The position numbers and the translations under genes are program-made. The notes below the pieces were generated by a model. That model was not told the DNA's origin. It saw nothing but the letters and a program-made list of their open reading frames with translations, and did not search any database. Of a stretch of 64,000 bases of DNA, positions 20,451-32,999 are shown in pieces. The stretch covers positions 1 to 64,000 of the forward strand of contig JAXGGA010005227.1 in NCBI GenBank assembly GCA_038373865.1, read 5' to 3'. This stretch comes from Uloborus plumipes (lineage: Eukaryota; Arthropoda; Arachnida; Araneae; Uloboridae). Positions within the stretch are counted from its first letter, which is position 1; every line of letters begins with the position of its first letter.

Positions 20451-22918
20451 TTAAGCTGGAAATAAGGAAATTTTATAAAAATCACCGGTTAATAGATCAT
20501 ACAGTAAAATATTTTATAATGATTTTATTTTTAGGATATTCTCATGAAACAAGGCAAAAATTACATTTCAGTGCTTTACTTGAATGATTATGTAGATTAT
20601 TGCTTCGAACAATAAAAAATTAATATTAAATTTATGCTTTAAAAATAAAAATTTAATTATAAAAAATTTCACGCATCCAAAAAAAAACATATCGTTTTCA
20701 AATAAAAAATCACTCACAATGCAATTTTTTTCTTGTTTTCTCTAGAAGATAATAAATAAAAAAAATGGTGTGAAACTTCCTTAAAATTGCTACCTTAAAG
20801 GAATGATCCACATTTTGCTTGGACAAATGACATAAAATATGACGGTCCAAAAAATTATGTCGAGCAAACGCTATAGGTACTGATTGAAAGCCCGTGCAAG
20901 CAGTAAAAAGACCGTTTTTTAAGCTGTTCCGATTCTAATTACGTAACTCGATCGAGATAATGATTCTAAGAGTCTTGCTTCTCATAAGTCATCCAAGGAG
21001 AGCAGCGAGCTTCTCTGCAGGGCACTCACCCTTGCAATGTATTTCCTCTGTGCAGTGAGTAAGCTATGGCGGCGAAGCTAAAATACAGTGCTCGTTTTAG
21101 GCACTCTCCTACATCAAGATGAAATACACCGACCTGTTTGTTTGTTTGCTTGTTTTCTCAAAACTCATCATTCTGAATCACTTCATATTCTGTATTTATT
21201 TCTGCTTTGCTCTGAAAGCCATTTTTTGCTCACTCTGCTGCGGTGCATTCAAAAGCAAACGTTCCTAATTCATCTTTAGATGCCGTATTATCGATTGAAA
21301 ACCTAATATTATTTTCCTTTCTTATTGCTTACTTACCCCCTTTATATTTTTATTATTAAATACTCTGTGGAATTTTTTTTTCTCGTGCATTTAATTGCTT
21401 AACTGGTGCGAAAAAAGATACTTTTTTAATTTTGATTGTATTCATGAACTTAGTTATTTGTTTTTGTTTTTTTTTCTTTTGTAGTTTTTTTTTTTTTTTT
21501 TTGATTCGCCATATGATTCGTCAATTTGTTTCGTATTTTGAACTAAACTGAGCCTCTAGAAAATTATTTGACAAGCAATTTGTTTAATTTTGTACAATAA
21601 GTTAAATTTTAGTACATCACCTATGAGATACATTCTGTTCTTTTTTATCACATATGATGTCACAAATTCATAATTACATTTGGATAAATTTCATAAATTC
21701 GATTTAAAAATTTTGCTTCCTTTTGTAACATTGATGCAGTTCGGAAGAAAATCTCGTTAGTTCTTTACAACAAATTTAGTTCTTTACATTCTCAACATAA
21801 AATCTTCAACAAAGATTTCACTCAAAGTGGAAAATTTGTCGAATCTTGAACGATTTTTTTTAATGAATTTCTTTTCAGGCTGCTTTTACATTAGATTAAT
21901 GAGTAATGAAAATTGATAAACACCATGTCAATTTATAATATACAAATAACATAAATAAAATAAAATTAAATCCTTAAAAAATCAAAATCGTACTGGAAAC
22001 AAATTCCTATTTTATGTTTATGCAACATTAATTTGCAAAAATGCAGCCTACCTTACCAATTAATAGAAACGTAAAAAATGGCCATTCCTTGTCAAGCTAA
22101 CCAGCCAAAATATTTACTGATCAAAAATATTACTGCCAAAAATTTGACAGATTTATTATAATTTGCACTCACAATTAGTGTGTTTAAATTTTTCTAAAAA
22201 ACACTATTTTTTTACTAAAAAATTACTTTCAGTATTTGCAAACCGTTATTCTTCCAATTCTCATCTCCCAATGAATATTTCCTTGCAACAAATTTGTATA
22301 GTGTTAAAATAGTTTAAATTACCCCTATCAACTCTCATCCAGCCAGAAAAAAATTGAATGTATTGTATAACATAATATTGAAATTATGTAAAATTATTTA
22401 TCATGTATTTAATTACTTTGATTAATTTAAAAAGTGTTTCAAATTTTTAATGGCATTTTAATTTTGCTTTTTGTGAATAATTTTAAGATAAAAACAATGT
22501 TTTGAGTTCATGTAAATTATATTTTTAAAGTATTAAATAGTTAAATTAAAGTACAGAATTCAGACGAAGCAAAGTCAAATGCTTAGAGAATTTCATACAG
22601 GCAGAAAAAAAATTGCATTTAGAAGTCCGAAATATTTAAGAAATAATTTTTCAATTTTCAATCATAAAAATGAAACGAAAAACCTGTGCAATGTGTATTA
22701 CTTTACTTTCAGCTCTAAAAACCTTTTGCTTTGCTTTTTCTACAGCTTAGAAGAAGGGCACGAAATCTCAATATATTCGAATAAAAATTTATTCTCATTT
22801 TTAAAGGATAGAAGAGAGATTTTAATGGTTTCGCTGTTCTTTTTTGAAATTGCATGGAAACGATGACTTTCCTTTTGTTTTGAAGGTCAAATGTTCATAT
22901 TTTCAATAAGCTTGAACT
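20451..22918. other. AT-rich intergenic
   Basis: Mostly low-complexity sequence. A less AT-rich patch at 20920-21130 (CTCTGCAGGGCACTCACCC, CTATGGCGGCGAAGC) could be an exon or promoter fragment, but I see nothing decisive. Small frames are not convincing. Confidence 0.45.
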
Positions 22919-22985
22919 TCATTTCACACTCCAGGGTCTCCCGTTCCTGCCACAACTCGTGATTTAATAGAGATGGGGCCCTGCA
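22919..22985 (-). mobile_element. SINE 3' fragment
   Basis: CACTCCAGGGTCTCCCG, CCACAACTCGTG and GATGGGGCCCTG match the 3' body of the SINE family (copies at 965, 32556 and 58771) in reverse. The head is missing. Confidence 0.65.
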
Positions 22986-23246
22986 GTAACAAGCTTGGAC
23001 TAAAGCAATTGAGTTCTATTTTAAAAACACTTACTGACAAGTACAGACTAAAATCGTAAAAGTAAGAAAAAATGTTTAGGCGCTAGATGATCTATTTCTT
23101 TGTAGAAAAACTCTCTATAACATAGCGTCTTGTTCTGAAAAACCTAGTCGTCTAGGAACAGTACAAAAAAATTTTTAATGAAAAATATTAATAATCGCTA
23201 TCGAAAAATCATTAATGACTCAAGAAACATCCAAAAAAGCAATATA

Positions 23247-24100
23247 GGGGAATATGGGGCAAAGTGAAATGGTCATTTTTTTTCAGTTTGAAGTGTCACC
23301 TATCTAGCAACATTTTAACTAAGTTCTTTAATATATTATTGACTCCATTCATAAAATAAAAACCGTAAGGATCAACGAAAAAAATAATACAAGTCATTTT
23401 CAAAATTTGATACTCATTTTGTAAAATTTTGTGGTTTATCAAAAACAGGTTTAAGTTCTTGTAATTACTATTTTGGATATTGAGATCTACTGACGTGTTT
23501 TGCTCTTAAATGCTCAATGCAATTTGTCACGTACATACGGGGTAAAATGGGTGGAGCAAGTGAAATAATTCTTTCGTATACTTATCCATTCGTTTATTAA
23601 ATCTTTTACGTATTTCTTCATTTATCAATTCATTTACATTCATTTATTTATTGATTCACTTATTTATTCATTCGATCACTTTTTTTTCATGCACTATTTT
23701 ATTCACTCATTTTTTATCATTCGTTAATTATATATTTAATTCATGCATTTCTTAATCCGTTTATTGTTTCATTATTAATTAATTTATTCGTTTACTTACA
23801 CATTCATTTGATGAAAAATAATTTTAATAACCAAATAGAAATTCATTCTTCACAAAAACCATCTTATTTTTCACTTTTCCCATTGTTTTTTTTTGGGGGG
23901 GGGATGAAAATTTTCCAGTTATTTTTGAAGGTACAAAATAACCACCAAAAGTGAAAAATAACATTTCAATGCAAGTTGTATTTAAGAAAAAAAACATTAT
24001 TCTATCTTTACGTACAATAATTTTCAGCATTTTTTCCCCAATTTGCTCATATTGAAACAAGTTAGTTATCTTAACTATTTCACTTTGCCCCACACTCCCC
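23247..24100. mobile_element. Tc1/mariner-type non-autonomous element, GGGGCAAAGTGAAAT termini
   Basis: Left end GGGGAATATGGGGCAAAGTG and right end (reverse) GGGGAGTGTGGGGCAAAGTG are inverted repeats flanked by TA. An internal GGGGTAAAATGGGTGGAGCAAGTGAAA-like copy of the terminus lies near 23538-23566. A degenerate TTTATT-rich stretch fills 23570-23810. No transposase. Confidence 0.78.
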
Positions 24101-24639
24101 TACCAATATGTAATACTAATGTGCTCTTTGACTAAGAAGCCTAAGAGAAGTTGCTTATATTCGCAGCTGTATTTTCACTGTTTTTGAGTTAGCATAATGG
24201 CGCTGTTTGGGTCAAGTCTCACTTGGATAAAGTTGACACGTACAGTAATTTAATTCCCAAATGTTAAGTTTTTATTTTTCCAGAAAGGTTTAGACTCCAA
24301 ATTCTTAAATCAAGGAAATTCCTGTTGAAATAATTGAAAGAGCGTATTTGGAAGAAGCTATCTATACTTACGCTTGTATTAGCTGGAAAGCAAATCTACA
24401 CTTTTCATGTAACTCAGGTTAATACTTCAAACATTTTATGAGACTCTTCTTTTAACATACCTCTTAATAACTTCATTTCTGTGCGTATTTCGTCAGTATA
24501 AAATTTTATTCGTTTGTGTATCAACTTGATCCACTATGGGTCATTCTGATACGTTTCAGAAAAAAAAAATATGAATAAAATTACGTCAACAAATTTTTGA
24601 TATCATTTTTTGACAGAAAAATAGTAATAATATAACATG
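24101..24639. other. AT-rich intergenic
   Basis: No gene recognised. A TGTATCAACTTGATCCA block at about 24517-24533 is the reverse complement of a similar block near 7949-7970, hinting at a shared dispersed repeat. Confidence 0.4.
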
Positions 24640-26300
24640 AAATTTTATTTCGGTACTAAACATTAGTGAGCTAATATTTAGAAAAGTGCCAATTTGAGTC
24701 CCAAGTGAATTTTCACTAGTATTTCAATAACTAGTTAAAAAAATAATTTTCTCCAGAAAGAAGATAAGTTTTGCTTTCATTTCATCTAATAACATCAGAA
24801 AAAAAAAATTTTTTCTTCAGAAAATATTGTTTTTATACATCAAAAATCAGATCGGTAACGTGTCCCAAGTAGCAAAGCTTAGCATGCAAACAGGTCATGC
24901 GCACTTTCTAACTTCCCAAAAAAACGCACTTGCACAAAAAACGATTCTATTTTTACCCCTTTGTTAATATTTTACTTCATTTTTGTTTTAATCGATTCCT
25001 GATTTTTTAGCCGATGCGAAATAAGCGTGTCCCTAGTTCCGCCGTCAGAGCGGTAACAATAACTTCCGACCTATGTTTAGGCTCCCAAAATCATTTCCTG
25101 CACATATACCACGCGATACTGAGTACCTGGTGGGATGTTTTTTTGCATCGTAATTAAAAATTTGCATTTCTGCATCTAAAATTGTAGGTAAGATTTTTTA
25201 AAGTGATTTTATAAAATTTGTGTCATTTAAGTCATCAGATCGGTAACACGCGCTAAAATGCGCAGTTTTCATTATTTTAAACATTATTTTATATATAAGT
25301 ATAGTCCTTTATTACAAGTGAAAAAACCACGTGTTTGATTTTGGTTTAGCGCGATCTACTCGGAAATTTAAAAAAAAAAAATTTGTCAGTTTGTCAGATC
25401 GGTAACAGTCAGAGCGGTAACATTGAAAAACGGCGAATATGTTACCGAACTAACTCACACGTTTCAGAATTATTAAAAAGCAAAAATCGTAGGTTTTAGC
25501 CATAGATATTAAATATTTTCGTTCTTATAAAATGAAAAGCAATTAGTTTTAGTACAATTGCTTCATTTGTGGTTTGTATGACCTGAGAATAGAAGTTAGT
25601 AAAATAAGAAAAATTGACACTGCAGAAATTAAGTTAATTATTATTATTTTATTTATTTATTTATTTATTTATTTTTTGGTGCTTCAATTTTTCATAACTT
25701 CGCTAAATAACTAGATAATAACTAGCATGCTAAATTTGAATTTCTGATCAAGAAATTAAATTTCCTGCAACTAATTAAAGAAAAGCGTGCAGCAGAGTTG
25801 TCTATTGAAAAAGTTGAAGTTGTGTGTATTTTCAAAACAAAACAAATGTTTTATGAGCTTGGATTTGGTAATCTTATAATTTATTTTGTCTAAAAACCTT
25901 ATCGCGCATTTTTATTTCCAAAAAATGCTTTTTATAATGAAATTTGATTTTTTAGCTAATATATATATTTTAATGTAATTATCTTAATTCTATGTTAAAA
26001 ATGCAAGGAAATGATATCATTTTTAGAGATGTTAACGAAGACTGAAAGCATAAACTCAAATATGTAACTCATATTAACATCTGATCTGTAACACTCATCA
26101 GATCTGTAACGGCCTAAAAGTGAGTAATCTAAGGAGGGGGTAAATAACTTCCTTGACCTCCTCCCTTTTATTTTCTTGCATTTAGACCCAATTTTGACTT
26201 AGAATCCAATATTAATTTTTTTTCTGCCAAAAAATTTTTTTATCAGAAAACTTCAACTTCAAATTGGCACTTTTCTAAATATTGGCTCTAGTAACAAAAA
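24640..26300. mobile_element. Probable DNA transposon remnant with repeated GATCGGTAAC motif
   Basis: CTAATATTTAGAAAAGTGCC at about 24671-24690 and its complement near 26264-26283 form inverted subterminal repeats about 1.6 kb apart. Between them the motif (A)GATCGGTAAC or a variant (AGAGCGGTAAC, GATCTGTAAC) recurs at about 24849, 25048, 25238, 25396, 25410, 26081 and 26100. No ORF of useful length. The superfamily is unknown to me. Confidence 0.5.
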
Positions 26301-26317
26301 TTTGAAAATTCTATAAA

Positions 26318-27080
26318 TGAGTCGTTTAGAATCAAAACCCGTTAAGTCCATTTCTGAAAATCCATAGTTTCGAAGACTTAACTGTAGATCTAAAGGTGTT
26401 TTGAGGTAAAACCCTTACTTTGTATTCACTTCTTGTTGATATTTAGTGGATTTTTATCAATTGCTCTCCAGTCATTGGCAAAGGAGCTTTTAACCCATTT
26501 ATGCCAGACATTTTTTTCCAAAGATATTTTGTATACTGGTTACAAACAGTGTTTAATGGACAAGAAAAATAATTTAAAAAATATCATGTAGAAAATAATT
26601 TTTTATTAAGGAAAGAAAAATCGTCCCTTAAAAGTTACGATAGACCCCAGAGGGTACATACTTTTTTTACTAAAATTGTTTTCTGCCTACGATATATTAT
26701 TTAAAAAGACATTTCATAAGAAGAAATAAAATCAGCAATTAACATAAACTAGGAAGCTGGGAATAACTTTAAAAACTTAGCTTTTTTTTCGTGAGATTGT
26801 GAACTATGTGATTTTTGATGAAGATCATATTGAAACTGCTACAGAACACACTTTACAATAGTTATATTCTGCAATCTGTTAATAACGAATTGAAACAATA
26901 CCGAGGTACTAATTGAACATTATTATTTGGTTGAAATGTTCATTTCGAGGAAATTCAGATCCTTTTTTGGACTGTCCCTAAAAAGGGACGCTAGACATTA
27001 ATTGGTTAAACTTGTATTTTTTCAATGAAATTATTTTTTGTAAAAAATGGACTTAACAGAATTTGACCCTAAAAGACTCA
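26318..27080. mobile_element. Inverted-repeat element hosting a nested TTAA MITE
   Basis: The termini TGAGTCGTTTAGAATCAAAA and the complement of TGAGTCTTTTAGGGTCAAAT are matched over about 40 bp, ending in TTAAGTCCATTT. The inner block at 26494-27005 is a separate MITE. Confidence 0.55.
26494..27005 (-). mobile_element. piggyBac-like MITE, CCCATTAATGCC family
   Basis: TTAA flanks both ends (26490-26493, 27006-27009). The termini CCCATTTATGCCAGACA and CGCTAGACATTAATTGG match 46909-47130 in reverse. A GTCCC-TAAAAA-GGGAC hairpin sits about 15 bp inside the right terminus. Confidence 0.75.
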
Positions 27081-27257
27081 TATAAAATATGCGTAAGTCT
27101 CAAGTGTACCCCCCACCCCCCCGTCTCTCCCCGACAGTTTTCCAAAACTAAGAAGTAACAATCATAAAAACATTTTAAATGAAGTCTAAACGGTTCAAAA
27201 TAATACTGCAAATAAGAGGTTGGTTTCTTACTTTTTTGGGGGGTCTTACAAAACGTT
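27081..27257. other. Short intergenic with C-rich run
   Basis: A CCCCCCACCCCCCCG stretch lies at about 27108-27123; nothing else was recognised. Confidence 0.4.
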
Positions 27258-28015
27258 AAAGAATTTGAAAAGAATTCTATACAAGAAATCTTTAGTCGAT
27301 TTAAGAAAATCAAACAATAAAAATAGAAGAAAAAAAAGCGGTCTGATTTATTTGTTTTCTTTCAGTAAACCTTTGTCCCTTAGTTCGTTTCTCTCATTGA
27401 AATCTTCCAATCTTGCCGATCAATATAAGAAGAAAAGGTACATCATAAAGGTACGAAGTTAATCCATACTAATTAACTTGATGTCTAATTTTAGATAATT
27501 CACTCAATTTGTAATTTTAAGAGAAAGTATATCGGGTAGATTCGTACAAATATGCTCGATTTCTAATTTTAAGGGTAATATGTACGAAGTAGGAAGTAGA
27601 TTTATACTAATTTACTCAATTTCTTACTTTAAAAAATTTACTCAATTTCTTACTTTAAACAATTTACTCAATTTCTTACTTTAAACAATTTACTCAATTT
27701 CCCAGTTTAATTCAAATTCACCGATAATGCTGCTCGAAATAAAACTTTTCAGTTTTCATGATACTTTAACAATTAATTAAACCCAAGCGGCTCTCATGCT
27801 CGTTTCAGGCTGTAAGTAAGATTAAAGAGTTTGAACAGAATTCTATACAAAAAATCTTTAGTCGGTTTAAGAAAAACAAACAATAAAAATAGAAGAAAAA
27901 AAGGCTTGATTTATCTTTTTTTTTTTTTTTTTTCCTTCAGTAAACCTTTTCCCCTAAGTTCGTTTTTCTCTTGGAAATGTTCCAATCTTGCCAATCAATT
28001 TGAGGGGAAACGTAC
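27258..28015. repeat. Direct duplication of a ~190-bp segment, 570 bp apart
   Basis: 27258-27446 and 27826-28015 align throughout: GAATTCTATACAAGAAATCTTTAGTCG, AAACAATAAAAATAGAAG, TTCAGTAAACCTTT, CCAATCTTGCC. The spacer contains a 25-bp tandem array at about 27605-27705 (AATTTACTCAATTTCTTACT units, four copies). Each duplicate has a TTCAG acceptor-like site, but no reading frame is conserved. Confidence 0.75.
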
Positions 28016-29130
28016 GAGGTAGATTCCGTCGGTTGCCATAGGAACGCATCTTTTTGAACTCCGAAATCTGAATCTCCTCATCGCCCGAGAGTCGCCGAGT
28101 ATCACGCATGCTAAGATATATCCCATTGAATCCTCACTTCCTAATATGCAAAAACACACAGGATCCCCCTTCTTCTTTCAGATGAATTTTTGAATTTGTA
28201 TCACGCCACCATGCAGCGCGCAAAATGTGTGTTTCACAAAAGAAGGTATTGCATCGAATAGAAAATCATATTTTGTATTTGTGACTAGCTGGATATCCGT
28301 ATCAACGGATATGTAAGGGAGAAGAAATGTATCCGCTACTTTTTCGTGAATCTTGAATGGATCTTTTGCATAAAAAATTTTACTAAAAATTTGGAACTAT
28401 AAATGTGGGTAGTAATGAAATTGTATTAAATTTCATTTAAGTTAATTTTTATTTCCTACAGAAATTTTTAGGTATTATTAAATTTATATTTATAATGAAA
28501 TTTAAATTAAAACTTTCGCAGTATTTTTATTAAAATAGTTATTCTAATTATTATTCGTTCGCGAATCCATATATCTATATATTTAGAAATCAGATACTCT
28601 CCAATGCTTAGTATTGCTAACTGCTTCTGCTCAGAATTGTAGGAATCAACTAATATTTGAAGGGTTTGGAGGATGAAGGGGCTACGTTACATTTTAAAAA
28701 ATATACACTCTGGACAATGGTAAGCAATTGATGCAGGTAAGCAAATAAAACTTGGTACATCAAAAAGTAGATATAATTTGACCTATTTCATTCGCACAAT
28801 AACAAAAAAAAAACTAGAAAACAAAAAACTGCAACAATTGCAACAACAAAACTTTGAACTTCAATTACTCACAATTTCTGTTTTGTCACATAACCCCTTC
28901 ATCTTCCAAGCACTTCATTTATCGTCTGCAACATTTTTTTACATAATATATAGAAATATTTTTTTAGCTTTTTTATCGGCAATACTTGATTTTTTTTTAC
29001 AATCGTTTGCTGCTGAAAATGCTCGGTTCATTCCATTCACAGTTCTAGAGATTTCAGAAATTATCCAAAAAAGTAAAAAATTTCAGTTCGGTGCGTACAA
29101 GGCAGTTTCATTACAAAGGTCCTAATCTAT
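28016..29130. other. Intergenic with an X-box-like patch
   Basis: A less AT-rich patch at 28020-28120 carries GTTGCCATAGGAAC (28032-28045), one base from an RFX X-box. The remainder is AT-rich. The 115-codon frame at 28778-29125 lacks recognisable domains. Confidence 0.4.
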
Positions 29131-30074
29131 GGGCGATTCTCTGTAAACTGGTAATTGGCTGTCCGGACCAAGTATTTTAAAGATAATAGAGTGTAATAAA
29201 GTAATTATCGCTCTTAATGCAAGTAAAGCATTAATACTCTGTGGCCCAATTGTATTTGGAGCGATAACAATTTAATTTTTTTTTCTAGAAATTATCTAAG
29301 TGTTAAAAACACAGTCCCCTGACTGTCCCAATCGTATTGTCTAACACTTCAAGGTAATATTCCAAAAATCCTATCAACACTACTTAAATTTGGTAATTAA
29401 TCTCTAAAAATAGAATAATGCAGCTATATTTTTTTATGATAGAAGGTCTAATTACGTATTTCTAAAACTGGGGAAAATTGTCATGTAAATTCTGTCCAGA
29501 GATTTTTCAAACAGTCCCCTGAGACAAATTCAAAGCACCAATAGAAAAAATCTGTTACTCTTGCAAATGTTTTTTGACATGAAGTTTAAAGCATTCAGTA
29601 GGAATTTTCTGAAATTGCTCAGAACGGTATTGAAACGATACTTTGTTTAGAGTCAGAGCCACATTTATGATGAAAGTATGCATCAGGGTCGTTGCGAAAA
29701 CAGTCCTCTGGGAAGTGATTTCATTAATGTCAATTAGTTTAATTATAAAACATATTAGTTATTATGTCCACGATTTGTGCCTAAATTTATAGGTAGTCTC
29801 GTAACTAATTATGTTCCAATAGTTTTGCAGATATTACGCAATAAAGAGCAGAAACATAGTCACCTGGCACAGTCCCCTGCCTAGTTATACTAGGCGGGGG
29901 ACTTACCCTTTATCACAATTTATCAGAAAAACACAAACTTCAATTGATCCTCTTTCAAACCAAAGTAATAGATTCATTTTCTGAGTAATAGTATTATAAT
30001 TATACGAACATTTCAAAAAACCATGCCCGGACAGATTTCGTATGAAAAATGACGAGTTTACAGAGAATTGCCCC
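29131..30074. mobile_element. Inverted-repeat element with four ACAGTCCCCTG motifs and a strong hairpin
   Basis: Left end GGGCGATTCTCTGTAAAC and right end (reverse) GGGGCAATTCTCTGTAAAC are inverted repeats, each followed inward by CTGTCCGG at slightly different distances, with TAT on both sides. ACAGTCCCCTG occurs at 29311, 29510 (next to GAGA), 29700 (ACAGTCCTCTG) and 29869. The last is one strand of a 15-bp stem with a 3-nt loop (29871-29903). No ORF. Confidence 0.65.
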
Positions 30075-32555
30075 TATACGTAAGTAGATCCGGCTTGGTT
30101 TTACTTTTTTCAGTAGCTGTTAGCCAGAGACTGCAGCGCCTCTTACAGTTTATCTGAATTGTGAATTCTTAAAAAAAAATGAAATTTGACTGTTGATAAA
30201 AAGATTCTCAGAACGAGAACAAGAAACTTAAGAACTTTTAAAACTGTGTGATTTATTCTTATTTGAAAGGCTCTAGTTTACGGATAAGTAATAATTAAGT
30301 TTACGTAAATTAATATTTCTTATTGGTTGTGTTCGAACTGAGTGATCGGTCAATTTTGTGCTCACCAGAAACGTTCTAACAGAGTTACTGAATTAAATTT
30401 ATTGCTGCCGTAATTCAACACTGAAATGTTAAAAATCGTTATTTATAGAAAAACACAGAACTAAACGTTTATTTTCGTGTTGTAATTCAGATATGAGCCT
30501 ATCAAAATTAAATTAGAGAGTAAAAAAACTGGAACCCAACATACCTCAGTACAAAAGTAGATAAAGCATGAATTATTCTTTATATCTATTTAGAAATTTC
30601 ATATCGAAACATTTTTCACCAATTCAGCATCCCACTCAACCCGTTCGGAAAAACACCGTCTGTTGTCATGGTGATGCACTCAAATCAACCCCGGAAGGCC
30701 TTCACATGACCTTTGATGGTGGAAGATCCACGTCTGCCGAGAACACAACAGGAAGGTCACACACACTACTCTTGATTTCTTCATGGAAAACGAGATACCT
30801 TCTCATTATTTATGCACTTTGAGTAACTAAACAAGTTCGACCAGAAATGAACGAGCTCTATTTTCCGTACTAGAAAATAGATTTTTCTACAAAGAACTTA
30901 ATTTCCTCGATCTTTACCCAAATGCGCGTTTATGGGAGGAATAAAAATTTTTAAAAACAAAATGTTCTACAGAAATGAAAGCAAAGAATGTAAGCAATTC
31001 ATCATTTTTTCCGAAAAATAAAAAATTGTTCTGTAGACGTAAAATAAAAATAGATTTACTGAAATTTAAATCTGCAGTTTTTAACCCTTAAGTGGGGATT
31101 TCTGATACCTCAAAGGAATTGAACTTTGCACTCAAACGTTGAATAAATATTTACATGTAAGGCTTCATATGTAGGATTGTTGAGTAAATTTTTACATGTA
31201 AAGCAAAAAACGTACCCTTACGGTACGTTTTTGGTTGAATTTATATAAACAAATAATTTAAAAATATATTTGAAAATTCCTACATTAATTTACTAAATTT
31301 CATAAAGTGTATAGAAATATAACGCTGGCCTCCTGCATTATATTTCTTGCATTGCTTACAATTAAAGATTTAAGGAAAAATTAAACTACACTGTTTACAA
31401 GATGGAAAACCTATCTTCACACAGAAGATAGGGCATTTTCTGAAAATATATGTATACAATAGAGCGTCAAAAATCCAAAATAATTCAGATCACAGGTAGT
31501 TCGGATTTTAAAATTTTTCGGATTTTCGAAAATAACCAATTTAGGATAATAGTATGCCATTTAATCAAATAAACTGGTTATACAATATGCATGTTATCCA
31601 GCACAGTACATAACGCTGCAGTATGTAATTGCATTTTCGAAGACTATAGGTAACAAGTAAATTGCTTTAAGTTTCATAAAATTTCACCTTAAATAATTTT
31701 CAGAACGAAAAGATTTTTTTATCAAATAAACTTTTTCTTTTCTCTTCTTCTCTTTCTCTTTTCTTCAAATAAACTTTTCCTTTTTTTTTTAAACTCAAAA
31801 GACTATTTCTATAAATTTGGTTTACACTCAAAAGTGTTTAAGAAAATAAGTATATGATTTCTTGATTATAACACGCAAACATTGCAGTTAATCTTAATAT
31901 CTTTATGTTTAGGTTGATTCTAGTGCAGCCAATAAAATTGAAATTAAAATTTTAAGCTAAGAAATAGAAGGTATACATCTTAGTACCAATAGCTTTTATT
32001 ATTTCACCTATATTTTTTCTTCTAAATTTCGAATTTTAATTTCATTGGCAAGTGTGGAGATAACGTAAATACAAAGACATAAAAATTAACTAGAATTTTC
32101 GAGTGTTGCAATTGAAAAAGTACCCATATCAATTTTATTTCATGCTTTTTAGTGTAAACCAAGCAATAAATAGTCTTTAGAACTTAAAAAAAATTACATA
32201 TTTTATGTCATTTCCAGAAACTAAACAATTGCCTAAGTTCGCACTATTGAAACTCCCATGTCACACTCAGACGGAAAAGAATGTGTTGCTAGTCAGACAA
32301 TCTCCAAAAAAGGTTTTTGAAGAAGAAACAATGTTAGATTTATAAAAGTAGTACCAGGGGACCGAGCCCACTCGGTTAAAAAAAAAAAGAGGTTTGTAAA
32401 CTCTGTTTTTTTCTAAAATGCGAAGTACTTATTTAGATAAACTTGAAAAACATTTTTAAGATTTTGGTTGCAATTACGCATTTAAAACAGCCGTAATTTG
32501 TTTTAAAAAACACAACCTTATTTAATCCATGCTCACCGTAAAATCACACCCAATT
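30075..32555. other. Intergenic with a small hairpin
   Basis: 30640-30770 is less AT-rich (GTTGTCATGGTGATGC, GGAAGGCCTTCACATGACC) and could be regulatory or an exon, but there is no supporting frame. A perfect 11-bp stem AAAAACGTACC with a 5-nt loop lies at 31206-31232. The rest is AT-rich. Confidence 0.4.
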
Positions 32556-32959
32556 TCATTTCATTTGGCGCCGAAGACGGGGGAGAGGTTGATGAGAATG
32601 GATGCAGAGTCCCTGTTCTCCAGTACGCATTTGGTTCCAGTTGGTTTTGACTTTCACTTCACTTCACACTTCAAGGTTCCCTCCGTACATACCACAACTC
32701 GTGGTTTAACCGGGATGGGGCCTGAAGAGCGCACTGTTCGTTTTTGAACCAGGCCCTAGGGCCGAGCAAACCCTTGGCCCAGCATCCCCCAGAGGTATCG
32801 TTTCACTTGGAGGATTTTATGTCCACGAACATTTTTAACGTCCCCCAGCCATCATTAATGAAGACGGTGGATCTTTGATCGGCTGGGCTTTCTCTATATG
32901 ATCGGCCCGGGACCCTCCGGTTACGAATCCGACGACTAACCGATCGGACTACCGCGGCC
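32556..32959 (-). mobile_element. tRNA-derived SINE, longer variant, minus strand
   Basis: In reverse it has the tRNA-like head (GGCCGCGGTAGTCCGATCGG at the right end) and the shared body (CCAGCCGATCAAAGATCC, GGTGCTGGG, GGTTTGCTCG). CACACCCAATT flanks it at 32545-32555 and 32960-32970, an 11-bp target duplication. It carries about 100 bp of extra 3' sequence compared with the copy at 965-1252. The B box is degraded. Confidence 0.85.
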
Positions 32960-32999
32960 CACACCCAATTCTAACTTTATTTTGATCGAACTCTTTTAA

